Shown in pieces: positions 55,388-64,000 of a stretch of DNA of 64,000 nucleotides. This DNA is from Limnephilus marmoratus (lineage: Eukaryota > Arthropoda > Insecta > Trichoptera > Limnephilidae). The translations under genes and the position numbers were made by a program. Below the pieces are notes generated by a model. The model worked only from the letters and a program-made list of their open reading frames with translations, was not told where the DNA came from and made no database searches. Location: NCBI GenBank assembly GCA_917880885.1, contig OU862927.1:38901571-38965570 (forward strand), written 5' to 3'. Numbering within the stretch: position 1 is the stretch's first letter; each line of letters begins with the position of its first letter.

Positions 55388-55900
55388 GAATACCTCGCAA
55401 GAGTCCGAGCTGCTACGGAGCCAGTGAGACATGGCGTCCCCAATTGGGGCACGTTGTGAGGCTGAAGGTGGTGGGAGGGAAAAGAGATAGGGAAGAGCAA
55501 GGTGGGGAAGTACCTAACTATTCAGACTGGTCACCAAACACTTTTATTTCAAAAATTTCTTCTGGGTAAATTGGAAATTGGGAAAAAAATAGCTTTGAAA
55601 ATGGGTCGATAATTATTGTTGAAACTTAGAAATTCAAAGTTTTGTTAATTTTATTTTTGCCGTTTTCTCATGGGATGCTGTTTGAAACTTCAACGGTTCT
55701 TTTGAAAAATAAAAGAGGGCACCACAACAATCGAAAATGTGCAACCATTCAGATTTAATTAAATGAAGACAATATACGCGAAACTCAATAGAAAATCTGG
55801 AAACAGAAAAATCAGAAAATGATATTGGCATCTCTGGGACTCGACCCAACCTTCGGCTTTCCGGGCCACAACTCTACCAACTAAGCTAAGGACTTTCTAT
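55388..55900. repeat. SINE-like repeats downstream of copy A
   Basis: 55388-55545 is the GAGCCAGTGAGACATGGCGT / CCCAATTGGGG body, conserved downstream of copy B at 61672-61830. 55835-55895 is a minus-strand tRNA-like head with an exact A-box (TAGCTTAGTTGG) and B-box-like GGGTCGAGTCC, followed on that strand by AT-rich sequence, so a SINE rather than a tRNA gene. Confidence 0.6.
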
Positions 55901-56239
55901 CCGATTCTGTTATTTTTAACTGGATCATACTTCGATCAAGAACCGCCCACATTATCTTCATTTTCTTAACGCATATATTATTGGCTGGTATCTTTATGTA
56001 TGACTGCAAGATTCAAACCCTAACTAAATGCTCTCTATATAGTGTCTGAATAAAACTTTATCCAGTTTATTTAATATGCGACATCTATTGACTTTTTTGC
56101 AAATCTAGGATGAATATTTTATTTTTCGGTTCGAGTCCCAGAGGTATTTATATATATATATATATATAATATCTTTTTTTATTTATATAGATATATAGAT
56201 AGATTATATGCTATTTTAAAAAAGTACAAAATTTAAAAA

Positions 56240-56780
56240 TTAAAACCTTAGTAGGACCCAAAATTCTGTGAGAACCATCGTCCAATCAGTCTTCTCTCAA
56301 ATGTTGGTAAAATATTTGTACAAATTCTCCCCACTCGGCTCTTAAAGCACATTCACGAGGTGAAAACCCTCCCTGATGAACAACTTGGCTTCAGATCTCA
56401 ACACTCAACCCGTCATCAACTTCTCAGAGTTTCCGAACTGATTCTAGGCGGCTTCAACTCCCAACGGTCTACTGGCGCCATTTTTCTGGACATAGCCAAA
56501 GTCTTCGACAAAGTGTGATCAAACGGACTGCTTCTCAAATTGCACAACACGGACATCGATCCCCAACTCCTCGGTTCATTCATCATTTCTTCGGCTCCGG
56601 ACTTTTCAAGTAAAGATCCGAGATGCACTGTCAACACTCAGTTTCATGACAGCAGGCGTCCCAACCAACATTCGTATAAAGCCTTGTACGCTGACGACAC
56701 CGCCATTATGTTTCGATACTGTTCTCCAAGGATGATCATGGGCTATAATAAAATTTACCTTTGTTCTCTTATATAAAAAA
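56240..56780 (+). pseudogene. Jockey-like reverse transcriptase fragment
   Basis: In broken frames it reads NVGKIFVQILPTRLLKHI, LPDEQLGFRSQHSTRHQLLR, STGAIFLDIAK.FDKV and, after an internal deletion, ALYADDTAIMFRY with the catalytic YADD. Stops and deletions make it inactive. Confidence 0.8.
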
Positions 56781-56818
56781 TGAATAAATATTTATGTGTA
56801 TTTATTATGGTATACATA

Positions 56819-57119
56819 CAGGTTGTTAAGGGACGTACTTGACTTACTTTAACCAGTGATTCCTGACATTATTTGGAGTAAAAAATGTAAATGAAATTTT
56901 GGTCTCCGGTGACTTTTTTTTATGCTTTTTTTTCTAGAAAAACATAAAAAATGGTAGAAATTATAGAATTTTTTTTTGTTTGATTTTGAAGAAAAAAATT
57001 TTGAAAAAAAAGTCGTCAAAAAAAGTCACCGGAGACCAAAATTTCATTTACATTTTTTACTCCAAATAATGTCAGCAATCACTGGTTAAAATAAGTCAAG
57101 TACGTCCCTTAACACCCTG
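56819..57119. mobile_element. Foldback MITE with long near-perfect arms
   Basis: CAGGTTGTTAAGGGACG at the left and CGTCCCTTAACACCCTG at the right; the arms extend about 130 bases each (GTAAATGAAATTTTGGTCTC and its complement). TA dinucleotides flank both ends, which would fit a Tc1/mariner-type MITE. A decayed relative is at 26690-27030. Confidence 0.85.
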
Positions 57120-57469
57120 TAATTGTTGTATATGAATACATACATGTATGGGTGTATGTAAAAATGTTGTATGTGTGTGTATATCTATACAAAATGTACC
57201 ACTCACAGATAAACAAACCATTAAAAAAAATATTAATGCCCTTCATCTTGCCCAAGGTAGCCCGAACATCGGGTAAAAAAATCCATCAGGTGACATTACT
57301 ACTGTTTGCAAGACAAAGGGGTTAATTTATTTCTCCCTGTAACTGGCCAAAAACCAGTATATAATATATGCAATGTATAAGTATATTACATATTATGGCG
57401 TTATTGCGAGTATCGGTTGGTTTGTCACGGTTACTTTGTCTCGGTGACTAGCTGTCACTGGATCACAGT

Positions 57470-58345
57470 GGACCAAGGAACCTTGTGCCACGGCTCACAA
57501 AGTGAATCGTTCGTAACGAGGATAATATTGGAAAAATAGTGGGTATACGTAAAATGTCACATTTTTTTGAAAATAGAAAGTATAGAGTTTTTTAATAGAG
57601 TTTTTAAATAAAGGTCTCTAATTCTTGGAATTTTTTTGTTGGTTGCAACCAGACTTCCTCAATCTATTTCTTTTTCGGGATACGAAGCGAAGCTAGCAGT
57701 CCACAATGGAGTCCTGGTACCTACCCTGATGTATGGCAGTGAGGCATGGAACTGGCAGAGGAAGGATGAAAGTAAGCTGAATGCTGTTGAAATGAGATCC
57801 CTGAGACGTATGTGTGGTAAAACAATGTATGATCGTGTGAGAAATGTGGATATCCGCAAAGAATGTAAGGCTGATGTAAGCATAATGAGTAAGATTAAGC
57901 AAGGGACCCTCAGATGGTTTGGGCATGTAGAGCGAATGAACGAAGAAAGTAATGTAAGAAGAACATACGACGCGAATGTGAATGGTAGAAGAAGTCAGGG
58001 ACGCCCGAGGAAGACACGGCACGATCAATCAGTGAATCAAATACTTGAGTCGGGCCATGTCAAAAGTCAGAATAATAGAAGAGAATGTATGAGACGATGT
58101 ATGAATGTGAGTGAGGCAAAGAGTGTGTGCCAGGACCGAGTTGTTTGGCGGTCCGTCCTCTCTGCCTGCCCCTGCGGGGAAACGGCGTGATGGTTAGTTA
58201 GTTAGTTTAGTTAGTTAGTGATATTGTAAAGGGCTTTTCCTGAAATAATAAAATAACCGCCATCTATGAACGAGCAGATTATGAATAATTTTATGTAGCA
58301 TTCACAGATGGCGCCAATTAAATTATTTTGTTTTATCCGAGACGC
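57470..58345 (+). mobile_element. Mariner-end repeat interrupted by a LINE copy
   Basis: The left part (57470-57680) and right part (58226-58345, GATATTGTAAAGGGCTTTTC ... CAGATGGCGCCAATTAAATT) are contiguous in the copy at 51040-51400. A LINE fragment therefore inserted here later. Confidence 0.75.
57680..58225 (+). pseudogene. 5'-truncated LINE with ORF C-terminus and TTAG-rich tail
   Basis: Open for about 165 codons: KLAVHNGVLVPTLMYGSEAW, then LNAVEMRSLRRMCGKTMYDR, IKQGTLRWFGHVERMNEE and RSQGRPRKTRHD, ending AKSVCQDRVVWRSVLSACP. This is the region after the RT core in many insect LINEs. The tail (G)GTTAGTTAGTT replaces poly(A), as in RTE-type elements. 5' truncation is expected of an inactive copy. 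Confidence 0.8.
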
Positions 58346-58499
58346 TATCCAGGTTACAAACCAATTCTTAGAATGATTGTTTCCAATAAAAAGGGTAGTT
58401 GCCCATAATATGTAAAAATAGTTAGTTTAAGATAAATTAATTATAGTTAATTCTAAAAATTTGAAACATGAGATTGACTATTATGACGGCTTGACAGAA

Positions 58500-58660
58500 G
58501 GTGGCAATAGCGAAATTGGTTAACGCGCACGTCCCCGTTAGACGAGAGGTCTAGGTTCGAGTCCTAGTTGCGACCATTGACTTTTTTCTGTTTTCTGTGT
58601 CTTGTTCTCGTTCATATTTTCGTTTAGATTATTATTGTTATCTTCTTCTTCAATGTATAA
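58500..58660 (+). mobile_element. tRNA-derived SINE
   Basis: The head GCGAAATTGGTTAACGCGCA (A-box region) and AGGTTCGAGTCCTAG (B-box), then TTTTTTCTGTTTTCTGTGTC, which matches 46270-46445. It has no proper acceptor stem, so it is not a tRNA gene. Confidence 0.7.
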
Positions 58661-58877
58661 AATATCCGTTATAAAAACAAACATTTCACGGTTCCATGGC
58701 AACTCAGAATTAACTCGACTCAATACCTCTTTGAAAAGTCATTAATAGCTATGAAAAAAAAGATAAATAGTACATAACCTTATCTAACCTAACACAACCT
58801 CTTGATCAATTATTTCATCACTTTTAATGACTTTTCAAAGAAGGCATTGGTTGAGTTCATTCCGAGTTGTCCGGTCA

Positions 58878-60065
58878 GAGCCCGTTCACACTTCCGTTTT
58901 AAAAACGGAGGCGGGTCCCGTTTTTAAAACGGAAGCCCTAGCCGCTGTAGTGGTTCTATGGAGCTGTTCACACTTGTCGGTTCCGACTTGAAAACGGATC
59001 CGTTATGTTTTGCCGGATAGATCGCCTACGCAGAGCGTCCGTTTTGAAGTCGGATCATACTTTTCAATGTAGCTGTTCACACTACACGGAGAACGGATCC
59101 GTTTTGACCCCAATTCTCTCTCTCAATTTTGTATTTTGATACCATAAGATAGTTAAAGGAAGTGATAGACATTCTAAAATAATTACTTAAAGAACTTTAG
59201 TTCATCACTTCTCAACTCACCAATTAACACTTGGAAAATTCCTACAGAAAATCTTTCAGATATAATTGGGTGTACCCATAGACATCCAAATTTAATAGAC
59301 GAGAACTTACAGATGAGGGTAAAAATCAACTATGGCGGTACGAAGAGGGGAAAGATGACTGTGATTCATTAAAAAATCAATCTGACAGTATATAGGCATC
59401 TCGCATTATAATATCACCATTTAGTTCTTAAAAGTCAAATCTGCTTTTCAACGAATAGACCTTTTTTACGTGGGAGCGCGAATTGCTCGCAATGTTATTA
59501 ACATATTTGCGAAGTCCAAATACGGCAAAGTAAAGTTCGCATCTTTTCACATACCAATATTTTGTTGCCGTATTTAGTTAAGACACTTTTACAAATGTTT
59601 AATAATTTACTTACCCCCTGTACCCAGCGACGAGCACACTGGAGAACCGCGCACATTCGTTATGATCGACATATTTTAGGATGTAATGTATAGCACAAGC
59701 TAGCATTTTTGCCGTGTTATTTCGTACAATGTACGATGCGAGCTTGACGCTGGTCCGGACAAGAATGATGACGTCACATTTTTTAGATTCAGGCGAGGCT
59801 CTCGCAAGGCCAGCTGGTTCCAAGGAACCGGTATGGGGAGGGGGAAATAATACGCTTTTATCACTTAGGGCAGGTCTATATATATTCATATGTCTATGAA
59901 AAAACTACTTTTCTTTTCACTTTTTTCCTTCTTTTTAATAAGTACCACATGAAATTGTAGAGTAGGTAGGATCCGTTTTGAAAACGGAAGTGTGAACAGG
60001 GGCATAGGGCTTCCGTTTTAAAAACAGGACCCGCCTCCGTTTTTCAAACGGAAGTGTGAACGGAC
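58878..60065. mobile_element. CGTTCACACTTCCG-terminal transposon inserted upstream of copy B
   Basis: The copy A flank (53530-53545, GGTCATCCATTTTC) lacks this 1188-bp segment, so it is a true insertion; TCA borders it on both sides (58875-58877 and 60066-60068). The inverted ends contain CGTTCACACTTCCGTTT and AACGGAGGCGGGTCC. The subterminal regions repeat TGTTCACACT and ACGGATCCGTTTT. It hosts the nested P-like element at 59277-59898. Superfamily unresolved. Confidence 0.85.
59277..59898 (-). mobile_element. Internally deleted derivative of the P-like element
   Basis: 622 bp. 59277-59690 matches the right end of the 26205-30072 element (29645-30072) in reverse orientation, and 59735-59898 matches its left end (26205-26345). 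Both termini begin CATAGACAT. The middle, including all THAP exons, is absent. No matching 8-bp flank was found. Confidence 0.85.
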
Positions 60066-60441
60066 TCACCCATTTTCACAATACCTACTATTTTATTAAA
60101 TTAGGGGGAAGTTTGCTCAATTATAACCAAATCCATCAACTAGCACTTTTTAATTTTATAATTCAATAAAAACATTTCTAAAAATAGTCTAGAAAATTCC
60201 ATATTTTCAGCAAAACATATTGATCACATAAAAAAATAGTCAACGTATTAATATCAACTCATCACAAATTATTATAATCGTAGCTGAACTAAAAAGTACT
60301 GTAATGTTTATACCAGATTGTTGAAATTGTTAGGAAAATATCATTTTAAAATATACACAAGTATTGACACCATTATTATCATTTATTTTAATGGGGTTTT
60401 AATCTCCGCAGTAATTTCGTATTCTTTTGTGTTAGATGGGA

Positions 60442-60474
60442 TATAAGTTCTGACTGTGGTGGAATGTTGTCAGT
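60442..60474 (+). promoter_or_regulatory. TATA box and initiator of secreted gene copy B
   Basis: TATAAG at 60442-60447 and TCAGT at 60470-60474, same 30-base spacing as copy A; the start would be near 60472. Confidence 0.75.
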
Positions 60475-60520
60475 AGAGAAAAATCTTTGGTGAATATTGT
60501 AGAAAAGGATAAAACTTAAA

Positions 60521-61335
60521 ATGATTTCGATTGTTGCATTTTGCTTGATGGTGATATCTGAATTGATCGTTGCCACGGTAAGATATTCCTTTTGTTCTTT
60601 GCTACCACTGTATTGATCAACCTTTATTTTTTCGCTGGCCGCAGGGGGTTGGTGTCTCAAACCTATTTGTTTTTTCTAAAATCGTATTTTTTTAAATAAA
60701 ACAATTAGCAGAAAGAAAGCGCCACAGGCCTTGCCACAGGCGAAATTTTTGGTGACCGAACAACTCGGAATGAAACCAACTGAGAACCATCTCAGATAAG
60801 TCATTTAGAGTGATAAAATAATGGGTTTAAAAAATTGGTTAAATAAGTTTCGTTAGTTTACGCTTTAGGCTAATGTAAAAATATTTTTTTCATAGCTTTT
60901 AATCACTTCAAGGAGGTGTTGAGTTGACTTTATTCTCAGTTGGCATAGAACCGAATTATTATATCTCCAAGGCTAAACTAATGAAATACAGTCGATTTTT
61001 ATTATTTTGAAATATTAAAAAACTTAGAAATAGACAAAAAAAGGTTTGCCTATTGAATGATGTATCTATTTATTTATTTCCAGATCGGAATGCCCCTAAA
61101 TACCGACAAGGGTTCCTTCAAGGGTCCTTTCAACCTGCATCCGGTCATTTCCCCTCATTACCCGAGTCACCACGGCTTCAGTTGGGGCTCCTCGTTCCCA
61201 AATTACCCCCAGCAGTACCCATGGTACCCCCAGAAATACCCGGGTTACCCCCAGCAATACCCGGTCTACCCCCGAGAGAACTATCCTCTACAATTCCCGG
61301 GAAACTCGAACCCGGGAAACTCGTACCAAAAATAA
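60521..61335 (+). CDS. Small secreted Tyr/Pro-rich protein, copy B
   Basis: Two exons, 60521-60577 and 61084-61335 (GT-AG, phase 0), 102 aa. The signal peptide MISIVAFCLMVISELIVAT is nearly identical to copy A. The mature part begins IGMPLNTDKGSFKGPFNLHP and ISPHYPSHHGFSWGSSFPNY. It lacks the Ser run and ERRR patch of copy A but has an extra QQYP unit (YPQQYPWYPQKYPGYPQQYP) and ends NPGNSYQK. No Cys. The core promoter and 3' sequence are duplicated with it. Conservation of frame, splice sites and signal peptide between copies supports a functional gene. Family not recognised; a secreted structural role is only a guess from composition. Confidence 0.83.
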
Positions 61336-61999
61336 CGATCAGCAAATGCTGACTGGGGCCTGGGACCTTCTGGACCCCCTTTCAGTTCCATCTTTACCCT
61401 ATGGGAACCCAGGACCCCCGGGCTTGAGGGGGACCCGGAAAACACAGCCACCAGGGCCAGAGAAATCGCAGTATTTTCCTAATATTTAAAACGCACTTGC
61501 TTTTATTTTATCGAGAAAACGGCGCTGTACAAATCACGCAATTTTTATAAATTATTATTAAGATGTAATTATTATTTTTAAGATACAATGTATTAAAATG
61601 TCATTTAAAACATAGTGTGTTAATAATTTTGTTATCATGCCCGACTATACACGTCTTTTTTATTTTTTATGTGAATACCTCACAAGAGTCCCAGCTGCTC
61701 CCGTCTGGAGCCAGTGAGACATGGCGTCCCCAATTGGGGCATGTTGTGAGGCTGAAGGTGGTGGGAGGGAAAAGAGATGGGGAAAAGCAAGATGGGGAAG
61801 TACCTAACTCTTCAGACTGATCACCAAAACTTTTAATTAGAAGTAATTCACGGAAAAACACCCACCCAGCAAAATACAGTACAAAACACTATAATAGTGT
61901 AGAATCTAGTCATTCCACGCTATGCAGTTGCACTATATAAGTATTATAAATACAAAACAATACAAGAACAACATGTCAACCTACCAGAGACCAAATGGG

Positions 62000-63400
62000 A
62001 AAATAATTTTCAAATAATGGTTTATTCATTTTTGTTTTATTATATTATTTTTTTCTATTTATGAAGTTGTTTTTTTACTGTGTAAATATATAAATATGTA
62101 TATTTACATGTGACGTGTGGGATTGCACCATCCTCCCCACATCCTGGAATAAGCAATTATTATTATTAGCAGTTGTGTACTATTAAAGTATCTGTGGGTC
62201 CTGCAAAGTATGCCCTGTTTCTGAGAGACTAATTACTTACCTCTGGATTCGATGGAGCCCACGTACCTGAGCTTGTCACTTAGACTTACACGACTTACAC
62301 CAAGTGTATCAATGAAAGGCCTGTTCGGAAGATTGCTTCCGTTGAAAGAGACTAGATTTTCATAGACTGATTTCATTGCAAGTCTCTGTATTTGTGTTAT
62401 GTCTGCAAATGTTCTTGACTTATATATTTTCTAAATATATAAAATAAAGTCGGATTGGTTACACCATTTATAACTCAAGAACGGCTGGACCTATTTTTAT
62501 GATCTTTGATTTGTTGGATTTGTCTCCGCCCCGAAAAGCAGAATAGCTATAAAAAATCGGAAAAATTCACGAAAAAAAAATTATTAAGAAAATTCAAATT
62601 CCTCATACATTTTGTATGGAACGAATTCTCATCTTTTGAAAGAGCTGCAGCAATATTGTGATAAGTATGATATTGAATAGTGACTGAACTCCAAAATTTC
62701 AAAAACGTCAAAAATTTCAATGCGCTGTTTGTTTTGCTTTTGTTCAAAAATATAATGCTGCCCCTCTTTCTTATACACTTATGTCAACAGTCGAAAATGA
62801 CACAAACGGTGAATGTATGTCTGCACCCCTCTAAAGGAAAAATACAATAATTATAATAAATCTCCCTCACACATATAAAGAAAACGAATCGCAATTCCCG
62901 TAAGTAAGTGGAAAAGTAAGAAAATCACCAAAAATATAAATCCGTACACAACGCCATCTGTGATATTGATAAAAACAAAACATGGACAGTTGCGCATTGT
63001 GTAATTTTTTACTTAATAAAAAACTGAATTTAATTTAGCTAACAAGTTAATTAAAACAACAATTATTGATTCTGAGGAGGTACGAAGTTCGTCGGGTCAG
63101 TTAGTTACTTATATAATTTTTTTAAAGTTTTTTTGGTAACAGGTTTATTATTTTAGGTGTGAATATCATCACACCTAAAATAATAAAGTAGGTACAGCCT
63201 TCAATGGACTGCGCCCTAATGGATAATAGCTACGCGTAATGGGACGAGAATTTTTAAAATCTTATAGATGCATGTCCGTCCTTTCTCTGATCTGTGGTTT
63301 GAAAATTAAACAGTATTAAAATAATTAACCAGCTCATTTAAATTAAACATGGAATTGCACCTACCCAGTAAAGCGTACTCCAAAACACTCTGATCTGATA
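62000..63400. other. Region downstream of copy B with pieces of the duplicated unit
   Basis: 62375-62420 and 63130-63350 match 52475-52760 (upstream of copy A), separated here by about 700 bases that include a GAGCGCTTTT-family fragment (62630-62900). This suggests a third repeat of the unit starting here. No gene recognised. Confidence 0.45.
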
Positions 63401-63539
63401 ATGGCTGGGGTACCCGGCTTCACTCAGAAAGTTGATATGAGATTAAACTGACGTTCAAACCCACACAGGATCTAGCTTTATATACCCCTACCAATGGGTG
63501 GCTACCCATGTACCCCAAAAAAGGCTTCGAATGGTCCAC

Positions 63540-63665
63540 AACGTTCCAGAACATTCCACAATATTTGAGAGAGTTCTGGAATGTTCCACAATGATCTGGG
63601 ATGTTTCGGGATGTTCCCGAACGTTCCAGACTATTCCCGAACATTCCACAACATTCCAAAATGTT
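63540..63665. promoter_or_regulatory. Array of heat-shock-element-like motifs
   Basis: Four perfect TTCnnGAAnnTTC trimers: 63544-63556, 63574-63586, 63614-63626 and 63634-63646, plus additional TTCC words. This is the HSF binding pattern. It may equally be a minisatellite of GAACATTCCACAA-like units. Confidence 0.5.
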
Positions 63666-63939
63666 CATTCAATCATTTTAATATGCCGCGCACGCCGTGA
63701 ATGAGATGTCATTTTCAGCTGTAATCATAATCGAAGGCAAGCCTCAAAAAATAATTCGGTACCTACGTTATATTATAATAAAATTATGAAATTGTATCTA
63801 TCGAGATATTTACGAAAAACCGCCGAAAGAGTCACATTTTCAAGAGAGCAGATTTTTTTAGAATACAACATCAAATCAACGAGTAAACCATCCGTTATAA
63901 CAGCAACATTTTCACAATCCCAACGTTGTTTTTTTAATT

Positions 63940-64000
63940 TTATTCGAGGGAAGTTCCCCAAATTATAACCAAATCCATCACCTAGTTAGTCATTATTTAA
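63940..64000 (+). repeat. Start of a third copy of the secreted-gene unit (window end)
   Basis: GAAGTTCCCCAAATTATAAC then CAAATCCATCACCTAGTTAG matches the sequence about 440 bases upstream of the copy A ATG (53570-53625) and the equivalent place in copy B (60105-60145). The rest lies beyond the window. Confidence 0.65.

Noticed and set aside
56150..56170. (TA)n tract as an origin or regulatory site
   Set aside because: Short dinucleotide microsatellite only.

Overview
The window is nuclear DNA of an arthropod, almost certainly an insect. Evidence: GT-AG introns with AT-rich interiors, an insect-type mitochondrial ribosomal protein S15 gene, the Fat/Hippo-pathway gene Dlish, a rabphilin gene, and dense mariner, hAT, Harbinger-like, TTAA-type and P-like elements. 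I cannot assign the insect order. All exon boundaries below come from reading splice sites, phase and protein-family motifs by eye.

Layout. (1) 149-7256 (+): complete mRpS15 (bonsai) in five exons, with foldback and Harbinger-like elements in its introns. (2) 7.3-16.7 kb: repeats only, including an internally deleted mariner, a nested repeat at 11-12.5 kb and TTAA-flanked elements at 13.1-15.3 kb. (3) 24709-16737 (-): complete Dlish (three SH3 domains) in seven exons; one intron carries a hAT element with an intact target duplication. (4) 25979-31420 (-): a C2H2/CaRF-like zinc-finger ORF split by a 3.87 kb P-like element (26205-30072) that carries exons of a THAP-domain gene. (5) 31.5-41 kb: repeats, notably a 1.25 kb element built from iterated TAGATATTAGT motifs. 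(6) 46821-41123 (-): the C2A-C2B half of rabphilin; its last coding residues lie inside a minisatellite. (7) 47-51.4 kb: a mariner fragment split by a hAT that is itself split by a second hAT. (8) 53.9-61.4 kb (+): two tandem paralogous genes for small secreted Tyr/Pro-rich proteins, each with a TATA box and initiator. A third copy of the unit seems to start at the window end.

The three conserved genes are housekeeping or signalling genes with no obvious functional link. The most unusual content is (a) the THAP-carrying P-like element with its target ORF still readable on both sides, plus an internally deleted relative at 59.3-59.9 kb; (b) the tandem secreted Tyr/Pro-rich gene family; (c) the iterated-motif transposon family with perfect 8-bp target duplications; and (d) a minisatellite that grew out of the terminal rabphilin exon.
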